Source: Poa pratensis
Lineage: Eukaryota > Streptophyta > Magnoliopsida > Poales > Poaceae
Length of the DNA stretch: 64,000 bases
Assembly: GCA_947311845.1 (NCBI GenBank)
Contig: CAMZMU010000111.1
Span: 9,738,626 to 9,802,625 of the forward strand
Reading direction: 5' to 3'
Under the pieces are notes generated by a model. The model searched no databases. It saw only the letters and a list, made by a program, of their open reading frames with translations, and had not been told where the DNA came from. The translations under genes were made by a program, and so were the position numbers. Each line of letters begins with the position of its first letter. The stretch's first letter is position 1. Shown one piece after another: positions 11,208 to 22,643 of this stretch.

Positions 11208-12168
11208 TGTTGGGCCATGTCCCTCCATATGGAGGTGTGTTGGCAGCCCAACTTTAGCTCAGAAAGTCCAACACGTTTCAACCGTTGATCAAGGTTCGTA
11301 TCCAACGGCTGAGCTGCCTCCAAGAGAGGTAAGAGAAGAAAACCCTAGCCATCTTGTGGCTGTGCAAGCAAGGTAGAGAGAGAAGCCAACGTGACTGCTG
11401 CTGTGAGAGAGTGAGAGAACACACAAGAACACCACAACCAAGTGAGAAGAGAGGAAGAAGAAGGAGAGGTGATTTCTGTCAGGATTTGGTGAATCTGACC
11501 GGTCTGTCTTCAAGCCGGTGCTCGGAGGGTCAAACGTGCTTGGATCGACTCCAAACTTGGTGAGCACGTTCCTTACTTTGAGTACTTCGATCTGGATAGC
11601 TGGTTTGAGGTTTGGGTCAGAGGATCATCAGATTTGAGAGAGGTTTCGTCAGTTCGGACTGCTGCAGTTTCAGCATGGAGCAATTTTGGTAGAGGAACAG
11701 TTTGGGCAGGCAAACGGTGTCCGATTGAGCTTATCTTTGGTGGATGTTAGGAACTCATATGTCTGCTTGTGTACCAAGTTTCGCGCTGTTTAGATCTGTA
11801 GTTTAAGAGCAGTTTGCTGATTACCGAAGAGGACAGAATCTGTGATACTCTGCTTTGCTGAAATCTTGCCTCTTGTGGTTGTTGTTGTTGTTGCCGGTGG
11901 GCAACGAGCTGAAGTGTGTGTTGTAATTCTGTAGATGTTCTAGAGAAGACTCTTGCTCATAGTGAATCTTGCGTGGACCGGTTGGTCTACAGCCGTGGTT
12001 TTTCCTCCTCACGTTGGGAAGGTTTTCCACGTAAATCCTTGTGTCACCTGTGCATGTGATTGTGTTTATTTTTCCGCTGCATATTGTTGTTGGTTGAACC
12101 TATCCTCGAAGTTCATTGTAGGCCAGAGGCAAATTGGAGTTGTGTATCTTCTCCCCTTTTCCCTAACA
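11208..12168 (+). repeat. Copia LTR 2 (central, mosaic)
   Basis: 961 bp, TGTTGGG...CCTAACA. It serves as the 3' LTR of body 1 and the 5' LTR of body 2. Variant sites up to 11451 match LTR 3, and sites from 11536 onward match LTR 1, so this LTR is a recombinant. Confidence 0.93.
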
Positions 12169-12171
12169 AAG

Positions 12172-12182
12172 TGGTATCAGAG
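12172..12182 (+). promoter_or_regulatory. Primer-binding site, Copia body 2
   Basis: TGGTATCAGAG, identical to that of body 1, 3 nt after the LTR 2 end. Confidence 0.88.
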
Positions 12183-12583
12183 TTGAGGTTCAGTTTGTAC
12201 TCAAGTTTGAGAGCAAGGTTTGTTTTGGGCACTAGTACAGAACGACAGATCGGATACCCATCTATGGAAACGGCACGAGTTAGGCGATAGAAAATCGAGC
12301 TTTCCGTGTGAGAAAACCCGCCCCGCCAGGCAAGCTGGCCCGCGTCCCGTCATCATAGGCAACGTCACGCATTTTTAACCGTTACCAATAAATTAGCAAC
12401 GGTGGTTCGTGTGACTCCATGTGCGATATGTACTTCAATGGCATTGGTCATTTGTATACAACCGTTGGCGAGGTTGCGTATATAAAATTCCTTTTTTAGG
12501 ACTATCTTGGATATTATAAAAGACTATCGATTCGCCCTTGTTCCTCTGCTCCAGCTTGTTTCTACTCCGCACTCGTGTCCTCC

Positions 12584-13218
12584 ATGGCCAAGAGCATGAG
12601 CTCGTCGGGGAGATCGATGGCGTCCTCCTCCTGCGCCGCCGGGGCCAGGTCAGATCTAACGCTTGTGAAATGTGTTTGCTGCCGCTGTAAAAACGCGATT
12701 CGTCGAGTGTCGCGTTCGGATCTGAACCCAGGTCGGATCTACTTCAAGTTACCAATTCACAGGGTTAGTTCGACGCTTCGACTAGTTTTGATTGAATTAT
12801 ATTCTATGTGTGATGCTGATTTGGCTTTGGATTCGATTTACCATTTGACAGGGGAGGGGCGAAGAGTATTCTGGGAGCTATGATTTTTGTTTTGATTGAA
12901 GATTATGTTGAGATGCTGCTTGCTAATGGCGTCGAAGTGGAAGATGCGGAGCTGGAAAATGTAACCTTGATAGTCAGAAAGGCGAACATGGAGATGAAGC
13001 CGCACACTGCAGCTGCTCTAGCTGGTTTGGCATGGCGCCGAACAAACACTTCGACTAAATCTGACCATGTTGTTGCTGTGCGAAAGGAGCGGCAGAAAGG
13101 GGAAGAAATAGCTCAGTTAAATGTTCTTGTGAGTATTGCTAGAATGATTTTGTGTGTTTGTGTGCTATTGTTAGGTGTGAACTTGTATGCAGCAATGAAA
13201 ATCAGTAGAATGTATTAG
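12584..13218 (+). pseudogene. Captured GRF-type zinc-finger-like gene fragment (body 2)
   Basis: The better preserved copy of captured gene 1. The NPGRIYFK motif is in frame (60 codons from ATG 12584 to a GT donor at 12764). An intron-like segment of about 88 nt runs from GTTAGTT to TTTGACAG (12764-12851). The second part is open to 13218, with EDYVEMLLANGVEVEDAEL, a charged stretch and a hydrophobic segment. Using this donor and acceptor, a stop appears soon after the junction, while the frame with EDYVEML is open on its own. The transcript model is therefore uncertain and the copy is probably not a working gene. Confidence 0.5.
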
Positions 13219-13369
13219 GTTCGTATGCAGCTATGGAAATCAGTAGAATGTATTAGGTTCGTATGCAGCTATGAAAATCAGTAGAATGTATTAGGTTCGT
13301 ATGCAACTATGGAAATCAGTAGATTGTAGTAGGTTTGCATGCAGCTATGGAAATCAGTAGAATATAGTA
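13183..13369 (+). repeat. 38-bp tandem repeat, about five units (body 2)
   Basis: Same unit, same copy number and same position relative to captured gene 1 as in body 1, so the array predates the duplication of the bodies. Confidence 0.85.
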
Positions 13370-13581
13370 GTTGTGAACTTGTATGCAGTAGGGTTCTATG
13401 CAGCAACTCATTACTAATAAGTATCCAACGGAAACGGTTATACAAAATGTATGTTGCCAATTCGGTGCTTATAAATGTACTGCCGACGGAGCAAGTCATT
13501 AGTCTCATTCTCACTCCCTCACTGTCTATCTTCCAACCCTAGCCGCCGCACATTGTAGCTTTTAACTCTCCTCACTCTCTC

Positions 13582-13814
13582 ATGGCTTCCTCTGCCGGCG
13601 CTTCTAGATCCGGCCATCGCAGCCGCGCTCTAGCGGCAGCACCGATCTAGCGGCACCCGTTCGCGATGCTAAGGCCGATCTGGAGGCGGCCGTGACGCGG
13701 CTGGTGTTGCAGCGCATCAGGCGGATCTTGGCGCCCTCCACCTCCGGTGATGCCCGGCGTCGTCTGGGCCACGCGGAACTGGTACAGATCATTCGTCAGG
13801 TGGTGATGCAGTAG
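13582..13814 (+). pseudogene. Captured gene head 2 of unknown family (body 2)
   Basis: Counterpart of 5572-5803. This copy has lost a single G at about 13628 but keeps the two bases missing from the other copy. The lesions in the two copies differ, so their common ancestor had an uninterrupted 77-codon frame. TAAATG/TATAAA promoter-like sequence at about 13470 and a CT-rich leader precede the ATG. Function unknown. Confidence 0.4.
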
Positions 13815-13969
13815 TGCCGGCGGATCCGCCAGCAGAACCAGCCAGAGATGCGAGGAGGTGTCGGATCTGGAGGCCGCCGTCGACGGAGGAGAGGTGCCCA
13901 AAGATGCGAGGAGGTGGCCGATCTGGAAGCGTCGTCGACGGAGAAGAAAATATGAGGTCTAAATCGCTC

Positions 13970-14385
13970 AGCTCATGAACTAGTTCATCAATTGGTTTTC
14001 TATTAGATTGTTCATCAATTGTGCGCTCTCTTTATATGTCATATTCTGCAGCGGCATAGGCAAGATCTCATGAACTAGAGATGCTCTGTTTTGATATGTG
14101 ATTTGTATTAGCAACTAATGAAATGTTCTATTGGTTTTATATTAGATTGTTCATCAATTGTGCTCTGTCTTGATATGTCATATTCTCCCGCGGCATAGGC
14201 AAGATCTCATGAACTAGAGATGCTCTGTTTTGATATGTGATTTGTATTAGCAACTAATGAAATGTTCTATTGGTTTTATATTAGATTGTGAATTATTTCG
14301 GTCAATTGTGCTCTGTTTTGATTTGTGATTTGTATTAGCAACTCATGAAATGTTTTATTGGTTTTGTATTAGATTATGAATTATT
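13970..14385 (+). repeat. 139-bp tandem repeat (body 2 leader)
   Basis: CATAGGCAAG at 14055 and 14194, period 139 bp, matching the body 1 array. Confidence 0.85.
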
Positions 14386-15089
14386 TTGGTGACACTGTCC
14401 AAGATGGAGCAAGCCTCAGTACGAAGAATTTGGCAAAATTTATTTGCTACGGAGGCTTGCGAGCTCGGTGTGGTTTCTTGTTTTAAGTTTCTCCATCTTT
14501 CTTCTGGATGTGTGTAGCAATTAAGCTGCATATGTGATTTGGAGAAGCATGAAACCACTACTCGAGTCTTTTGGTAGCTCGAAGACCGTTTTCGACGTTT
14601 CGAAACAGACAGCGAGCTGAGGAAGAAGGAGAAGAGTGGAGGACTATAAACGGACAGCGAGCTGAGGAAGAAGGAGAAGACACGACATGTGTAATTGATC
14701 ATCTTTTGATTCTATGTAATGGTTACAATTGTTATATACGTTATGAATGGATTTGTTAGCATTTTTGTGCTTCTGCTGTGAGATTTTAAATGTCCAGTGG
14801 AAACTCTATTCCTGCTATAGGCTTATGAAGAAACCTCAATGCAAACGAGTCGAAACAGAATCTTCGTTTCTGATGTTCCGATACATCGGAAATGGAGGTA
14901 TGTGCACCACCGTTGCCAAACGGAGGCCTCATCGGCGACGTTTTTTGCCTCCGTTCCCGATGAGGGCCTTCACATCAGCATCGGGGGCGGGGACACGGAC
15001 CCTTTTTCCGTTTCTGATGGGGGTTTTGGCCCATTTCGATGTGTCGTTTTGTACTAGTGGGGCTAAGTGCAGTTTGCTTGTGTTGAAAG

Positions 15090-18000
15090 ATGGAAGTGAA
15101 TACCAACAGAATGATATCATTGAATGGTACAAATTATCAAGCTTGGAAGAGCAAGATGAAGAACTTGTTGTATGTGATAGAATACTGGAAGCAGGTGTTC
15201 TCCACTGAGATGCCCGAGGACATGAAATAAGATGTTTGGGAGGTACTTCATCTCCAAGCTTGTGGGTTCATTCGACAATGGGTCGATGACAATGTTTTGA
15301 ACCATATCATTGATGAGACACATGCACGCACTTTATGGCAGAAATTGGAGGAGTTGTATGCTCGCAAAGAAGGTACCAACAAGATGTTCTTGATCAAGAA
15401 ATTGATGCGTTTGAGGTACAAGGAAGAAACTCCAATTGCAGATCATGTGAATGAATTTCAGGGCATTATAAATCAGCTATCTTCAATGGGAATTACATTT
15501 GAAGATGAAGTGAGAGCCTTGCTGCTACTTGGCTCATTACCGGACACTTGGGAGACCTTTAAGGTCACCGTTTGCAATTCAACACCTAATGGAGTTGTCA
15601 CTTGGAACCTTGTAAAGACCAAGGTAATAAATAAAGAGTCCAGAAAAATTGCTGACAAGGACAATTCTTCTTCACACTCAGAAGTGTTAGTGACTCAGTC
15701 ACGGGGGAGAAGCAAGAGTGGAGGTCCGAGTAAAGGGGCTGAAAGAAGTAGAAGCAAATCAAAAGGCAAAGGAAAGTATGCTGATTTTGTGTGCCATCAC
15801 TGCCATGAGAAGGGCCATATCAAGTGGCATTGTGACGAATGGAAGAAAGACAAAAGAAGAAAAAGAAGCAAGTTCAGAAACAGCCAGACAGTGACAGTGA
15901 TAGTGAGGGCCGGATTACTGTGGTTGAGGAGATCATGTCTCTCATGCATGAAGAACATGATGGCAGTTTTGGTTCTACTATTGAGGAGAAGATCACTGTT
16001 GTTTCTGATGAGACCATCAACCTTGCAGATGGTGATGAGATGACTTGGATTCCGGACAGCGGTGCTACCATACATGCTACATCTCATAGAGAGCTCTTCA
16101 CAAACTATACAGCAGGTGATTTTGGTGTTGTGAAGATGGGAAACAATGATAGAGCACAAATCATTGGAAGAGGAGATGTGCACTTGGAGACTGAAAATGG
16201 TACCACACTAGTCCTCAAGTCGGTGAGGCATGTTGAGGCACTTCGTCTCAACATTATCTCGGTTGGGTTGCTTGATAAAGATGGGTACTTGAGCAGATTT
16301 GGAAATGCACAGTACAAGCTCACTAAAGGAAACCTGATTGTTGCTAGAGGTAACATGGTTTCAGTTTTGTATCATGTTCATGCTAAGCTTTCTGCTGCTT
16401 GTGTCAATGCATTGCAGAAAGAAGACACGTGTGCTTTGTGGCACAAGAGACTTGGGCACATGAGTGAGAAGGGATGAATGTGCTAGTGAAGAAAAATTTG
16501 TTGAAAGGTGTGAAAGACGTTCACATCAAGAAATGTTCAGATTGCCTAGCGGGGAAGCAACACAGAGTTGCATTCAAGAGTCAACCTCCTCACAAGAAGC
16601 CCGAGGTGTTGGACTTGGTACATTCCGATGTTTGTAAAATGTCGGTGAGGTCAATGGGTGGAGCAAAGTACTTTGTCACATTTATTGATGATTTTTCCAG
16701 GAAGGTTTGGGTCTATGTTTTGAGAACCAAAGATCAAGTACTAAGTGTATTCAAGCAATTCCAAGTCTCAGTTGAGAGAAACTGAGAAGAAGATCAAGTG
16801 CCTTCGCACTGATAATGGGGGAGAGTATATTGGCCCATTTGATGCCTATTGCAAGGAGCAGGGAATTAGGCACCAATTTACTCCTCCGAAGACACCACAG
16901 TTGAATGGTCTTGCTGAGAGGATGAACAGGACAATTGTTGAGAGAGTTAGATGCTTGCTATCAAGTGCAAAGCTGCCTAAAATTATTGGGGTGAGGCTTT
17001 GTCGACTGCAGTTTATCTTATTAATCTCTCACCAAGTTATCCATTGCAGGGAGATGTTCCTAACAGGGTCTATTACGACAAGGAAGTCTCATATGATCAC
17101 CTGAAGGTTTTCGGGTGCAAGGCCTTTGTTCATATCCCTCAAGATGAGAGGTCAAAGCTTGATTCAAAGACACGACAGTGCATATTTCTTGGCTATGGAG
17201 GTGATCAGTTCGGCTACAAGTTGTTTGATCCAATAGCAAGAAAGGTTGTGAGAAGCCGTGATGTTGTGTTTGTTGAAGACCAAACAATTGAGGATATTGG
17301 GAAGACAAAGGTGCAGGTTCCGGAGCAAGTTCCGGTACATGTTTCTCCTCAAAACCAGCAGCAAGACAGATCTGATTCTGACCCAGAACCTGCAGATTCA
17401 GCTGAGCAAGAAGCTGAAAATGAAGATGCAGAAGATGTGCAAGAAGATGATGATGCACATGGTGGTGCATGTGATGAAGAAGCTCCCGAGCAGCATGAGT
17501 ATGATGCTGAAGATGATGATCATGATCAAGAAGCACCAGCACCAGATAGTCCACCAGCAGCTCCACTCACACGGTCCACTAGAAACCGTGTTCCCTCCAC
17601 CAGGTACCCATCAGACCAATATGTGGTGTTATTGTCAGATGGTTCAGAACCTGAGTGCTTTTCAGATGCAATGAAAGATGAGAAGGAGTGGAAGAAGGCT
17701 ATGCAAGAAGAGATGGATTCCTTGCATACCAATCATACTTATGAGCTGGTGAAGTTGCCCAAGGGCAAGAAAGTTCTCAAGAACAAGTGGGTCTACAGAA
17801 TCAAGCAAGAAGAGCACACGTCACATCCAAGGTACAAGGCCAGGCTAGTTGTAAAAGGATTCAGCCAGAGAAAAGGTATTGACTTTGATGAAATATTTTC
17901 TCCGGTGGTGAAGATGACATCTATTAGAATGATCCTTGGCTTGGCAGCAAGTCTCAACTTGGAGGTTGAGCAAATGGATGTGAAGACAGCTTTCCTACAT

Positions 18001-19204
18001 GGAGAGTTGGAGGAAGAAATCTACATGGAGCAGCCTGAGGGGTTTCTTGTTAAAGGCAAAGAAGACTATGTGTGCAAGTTGAAGAAAGTCTCTATGGCCT
18101 GAAACAAGCACCAAGACAATGGTACATGAAGTTTGAATCTGTCATGGGGGAGCAAGGCTACAAGAGGTGTAGCTCAGACCATTGTGTATTTATTCAGAGG
18201 TTCTCAGGTGATGATTTTATCATGTTGTTGCTCTATGTTGATGATATCTTGATTGTTGGCAAGAATGTCTCAAGAATTGCTAGACTAAAGAAAGAGTTGA
18301 GCAAAAGTTTTGCCATGAAAGACTTGGGTCCAGCAAAGTGTATTCTCGGCATGAGAATTGAGAGAGACAGAAAAACCAACAAGTTGTACTTGTCTCAAGA
18401 GAAATACATTGAGAAAGTACTTCGCAAGTTCAAGATGGACAAGGCAAAAAGTGTGAGTTGTCCATTAGCATCTCACTTCAAGTTGAGCAAGAAGCAATGT
18501 CCCTCCGATGAGAAGATGGAAAAGGAAATGCAGAATGTTCCTTATGCTTCAGCGGTTGGGAGTTTGATGTATGTTGTGGTGTGCACACGGCCTGACATTG
18601 CTCAAGCGGTTAGTACTGTGAGCAGATTTATGTCTAATCCAGGAAACCACATTGGGAAGCCGTGAAGTGGATTTTGAGGTATCTCCGGGGCACCACAAAT
18701 ATGAAGATTTGTTTTGGTGCTAATGAGGCCAAGCTGATTGCATTTTCAGATTCAGACATGGCTGGAGATGTTGATACAAGAAAATCTACTTCAGGTTATT
18801 TGGTTACCCATTCAGGGGGAGCAGTGGCATGGCAAAGCAGGTTGCAAAAGTGTGTGGCATTGTCCTCAACTGAAGCTGAGTATATTGTTGTAACAGAGGC
18901 GAGCAAAGAGCTATTGTGGCTGAAACGATTGGCTGGAGAGCTTGGTTTTGAGCAAGACAAGTATGTGTTGTTTTGTGATTAGCAGAGTGCCATTCAACTA
19001 AGTAAGAATGCAAGTTTTCATTCGAGGTCGAAGCATATTGAGGTATGCTATCATTGGATTCGAGATGTGCTGAATTCCAAGCAAATGCAAATTGAGAAGG
19101 TGCACACGGATGTCAATGTAGCTGATATGTTGACCAAGGTGGTGACAAGAGAGAAGCTCGAGATATGCCGTCGGCTCGCCGGCATGGATGCCGGTAGGCA
19201 GTGA
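15090..19204 (+). pseudogene. Copia gag-pol, body 2, multiply broken
   Basis: Same domain order as body 1: gag from 15090, zinc knuckle near 15792, DSGAT near 16055, integrase about 16500-17320, reverse transcriptase with YVDD near 18234, RNase H to a natural TGA at 19202-19204. The longest intact piece is 16999-18102, integrase C-terminus to mid reverse transcriptase. Lesions unique to this copy are TAA at 15228-15230, one-base losses near 15854 and 16981, and TAG at 18980-18982 in RNase H. Frameshifts near 16475, 16780, 18090 and 18643 are shared with body 1. Not functional. Confidence 0.92.
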
Positions 19205-19232
19205 GACCCTCCATGATGTCGGGAGGGGAGTT

Positions 19233-20085
19233 TGTTGGGCCATGTCCCTCCATATGGAGGTGTGTTGGCAGCCCAACTTTAGCTCAGAAAGTCCAACACG
19301 TTTCAACCGTTGATCAAGGTTCGTATCCAACGGCTGAGCTGCCTCCAAGAGAGGTAAGAGAAGAAAACCCTAGCCATCTTGTGGCTGTGCAAGCAAGGTA
19401 GAGAGAGAAGCCAAACGTGACTGCTGCTGTGAGAGAGTGAGAGAACACACAAGAACACCACAACCAAGTGAGAAGAGAGGAAGAAGAAGGAGAGGTGATT
19501 TCTGTCAGGATTTGGTGAATCTGACCGGTCTGTCTTCAAGCCGGTGCTCGGAGGGTCAAACATGCTTGGATCGACTCCAAACTTAGTGAGCACGTTCCTT
19601 ACTTTGAGTACTTCGATCTGGATAGCTGGTTTGAGTTTGGGTCAGAGGAGCATCAGATTTGAGAGAGGTTTCGTCAGTTCGGACTGCTGCAGTTTCAGCA
19701 CAGTGCAGTTTTGGTAGAGAAACAGTTTGGGCAGTCAAACGGTGTCCGATTGAGCTCATCTTTGGTGGGTATGTTAGGAACTCATATGTCTGCTTGTCTA
19801 CCAAGTTTCGTGCTGTTTGGATCTGTAGTTTAAGAGCAGTTTGCTGATTACCGAAGAGGACAGAATCTGTGATACTCTGCTTTGCTGAAATCTTGCCTCT
19901 TATGGTTGTTGTTGTTGTTGTTGCCGGTGGGCAACGAGCTGAAGTGTGTTGTAATCTCTAGATGTTCTAGAGAAGACTCTTGCTCATAGTGAATCTTGCG
20001 TGGACCGGTTGGTCCACAGCCGTGATTTTTCCTCCTCACGTTGGGGAGGTTTTCCACGTAAATCCTTGTGTCACCTGTGCATGTG
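19233..20085 (+). repeat. Copia LTR 3, 3'-truncated
   Basis: Starts TGTTGGG after the polypurine tract and follows LTR 1 and 2 until GCATGTG at 20085, then stops. About 110 bp of LTR end, including the CCTAACA terminus, is missing. The adjoining sequence is a LINE fragment, and the missing LTR piece does not reappear beyond it. A deletion is therefore more likely than a simple insertion. Confidence 0.88.
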
Positions 20086-20877
20086 TCTCATCAATGACAA
20101 GGTGGTCTAGTCTTTGGACCATCGGGCCAATTCACAGTTAAGTCCGTGTACAAGCAACTGCCGCAAGGGGCGATGGTCGCTTATTTAAACAGATTTGGAA
20201 AGCGAAGCTGCCCCTCAAAATAAAAATCTTTTCTTGGCAATTGATCCTGTATCGCTTACCCTCGGGGCTAGAACTTGCGACTAGGCACGGTCGTCCGATG
20301 GCAAATTTGCTCTTTGCGGGGCTGACCAAGACGCCACCCACATCTTTTTCTCTTGCTCGATTGCTGCGTTTGCGTGGAATGTGTTATGTCGTGCCCTAGG
20401 GAGGTCCTGGTGTCTGGCAAACTTCACCCAATTTTAAACGCTCTATCTTATTTGTCGAGCATGAACCGTCGTCTGCTTTGGGTTTTCTTTAACACACAGT
20501 CCTGGGCTATGTGCCAAGTTTGTAACAAAAGCGCAATCGAAGCTAAATTCGTCAAACACCCTGCCAGCGTTATCTTTAAAACCATGATGTTTATGCATAC
20601 GTGGGGCCCCACGTTCAAACCTGAAGACCGGTAGGTGGCTAGCTAGCTTAGGGCCGAGCTGAAGAAGATCCATGCTGAGACCCTCCTCAACCCTACTAGA
20701 TAGCTGACACCTTGATTGTGTCGTCTCTTCCGTTTTATCTTGGCTAAGTTGTATGCCGCAGTGTGTATTTACCTTCATTCGCTAAGGTGTATGCCGCAGC
20801 CCCGTAATATCGTTGGTGAACCTAAGGTTTTGTTAATTCAAAGTCGGGTAATAAAGGCCTTTGATCTAAAAAAAACT
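20086..20877 (+). mobile_element. Degenerate LINE 3' end with zf-RVT remnant
   Basis: Three-frame reading gives pieces typical of the C-terminus of plant LINE ORF2: SVYKQLPQG, then IWKAKLPLKIKIFSWQL, then HIFFSC and FAWNVLCRALGRSW, separated by frameshifts. A 3' UTR follows (TAAAGTCGGGTAATAAAGGCCTTTGATCT type) and ends in a short A-run at 20869-20876. 5'-truncated, dead. No target-site duplication was found. Confidence 0.7.
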
Positions 20878-22643
20878 TTCTTCGATTTTCTTTTTTTTCC
20901 TTTGATTGTGAAATGATCATCTTGCCTCAGAGGCAATTGTTCAACTCAGATATCACATGCGGACATTGCAACTACATGTTCTTGAATCCTAAATGATAGT
21001 AATGTGGAACTTAAATAAATCCAATTGCAAAATTTTGGGATAAACTCGAAACTTGAGCAAACTCCAAAACATACCACGGTCGAATCGGCAGAGGTGTTGT
21101 TCCCGTTGCCCGGGCCGCAAACCTCGTCCTCGTTGGTGTCCCAGGAAACCATGGAGTAGCGGCGACGGGCGTAGAGCTCCGTGCGGCTTGGAATCGGGTG
21201 AGGAGAGCTCGGGGCGGCGGCGACGGAAATGCTCGGCGAAAATGAGGAGGACAGAGCCTACGGGTCGGAGAAACTCACAGATCGGACAACCGGGCATTCC
21301 CGAAAGCCGTGGAAGAGCCCAGGCGTTCCCCGTAAGGGTCGGGCCTACGGAAATGCTCGACGAAATCCAGCCGCCACGGAGCTCTTCTCTGGTCGGGAAA
21401 GTAGGTGGGAGTGCGGGCGAGTGTCAGGGAGGCCGAAACGACGAAACTAGGCAAGGGACCACGGAGAAGGGGAGGGTAGGAGTGTGAGAAAGATCCATGT
21501 CGAGTGAGAGTTTCAATCCGATTTGGTTTGGTCTGACCTGTGGGAACCGACGGGGCGGACAGCCCAGACAAGTGTCCTAACTAGGGGATCCGTTTGGGTG
21601 CACGTTTTCTGTTAGTATAGAGGAATATGGGGGCGGTTGGAGATGCTCTTAAACCCGCTTAGTTTTGAAGAGACCTCTCTTGTTTGAACCATGTGGTGCG
21701 TCGTTCTGGATGCCCAGTGCACCCGAATGAGTGCGGGATCAGGATGATTGCAACTGGAACGAGACCAGACCAGGGCAGGGCAGCCAACGGTCATGGTCAC
21801 CACCTGATCAACGCCATGTTAAGTCGCATCAATGGCCTTTTTTCCTGCATAGCGCTGTAGCACACTACGCTGCCCCATTATAGTGGCCTCGTCAGAGCAG
21901 ACAGCACTTTCAGGTTGCGGAATCCATGACCGTGAGCCATGCTCCAGCATATGCTGGGGCACAATTGGACAAACACAAAGCCAACAGCACCAGAACCACC
22001 GCCACCGCATATCAATCAGGTCGGGGTTGGACCGAACCACTCATAGATGCACACCGGTATAGCACCATTTTTACGACCGAGCAGAAGTGTTTCATTCCGT
22101 ATCTATGACCAAGACCTATCATCTCAAGTTCAGCTACGATGGCACCAAAGTTGCATTCAAAGTGAGTGGTGTAGTGGTCAACACACGAATGCTTTGTTTC
22201 TAGGAGCTCAGCTGCTACCAACTGACAAGATGAGTATGAACTACGAACCAAGAACAGCATGCGCATTCACACTTACAACCAGTGCTCAGTGGAAAGGTGT
22301 TAACATAGATCATCTTGAACAGAACCAAGTAGAAAAAGAACTCTAACAAAAGGGTTAACATCCACACAATATATAAATAAATAAATAAATGACAAACAGC
22401 TTTCGACCAAAATCATGTGGTGCATGTGGTAAAACAAACGGAAGATATACCCAACAGAAATGGCACGTTTGAATGACCGGTCAATTACAATGGAGCCCCA
22501 GAGTGTGAGTTGGAGCCACCACATTGTCCTTTTGCTGAAGTTCATACTGTTTGACAAAGACGGAGTAAACTAGATACTAGCTTGTCATAATCATAAATGA
22601 AGCTTCGTAATTCCTCTATGTATGATCAATTTCACCCTGTTCC
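20878..22643. other. Intergenic; weak exon-like block and acyltransferase 3' flank
   Basis: About 1.8 kb. At 21074-21298, minus strand, a GC-rich block ends at a good splice-donor sequence (CGACCGTG then GTATGTTTTGG). One frame reads ELYARRRYSMVSWDTNEDE, which looks protein-like, but no second exon is recognisable before the LINE. A GGAGATGCTCTT Harbinger-like terminus lies at about 21637-21650 without a partner. 22370-22390 is an (AATA)n run. The part nearest 22643 is presumably 3' UTR of the acyltransferase gene. Confidence 0.3.

Larger units (their letters stand above)
3201..20085 (+). mobile_element. Tandem Copia retrotransposon: LTR, body, LTR, body, truncated LTR
   Basis: Two nearly identical Copia bodies (4163-11207 and 12169-19232) share a central LTR and are flanked by a full left LTR and a 3'-truncated right LTR. 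Each body has a tRNA-iMet type primer site, a 2.9-kb leader with captured gene fragments, then gag, protease, integrase, reverse transcriptase and RNase H in Copia order, then a polypurine tract. All coding regions are broken by frameshifts or stops, several of them common to both bodies. The right end is lost, so no target-site duplication can be verified. The three-LTR arrangement is the classic product of unequal recombination between LTRs. Confidence 0.93.

Noticed and set aside
2549..21650. One large Harbinger element flanking the Copia tandem, using the GAGCATCTCC-like ends at 2549 and 21650
   Set aside because: The neighbouring 3-bp sequences do not match (GTA versus TTA), subterminal sequences are unrelated, and a 19-kb element of this kind has no supporting gene.
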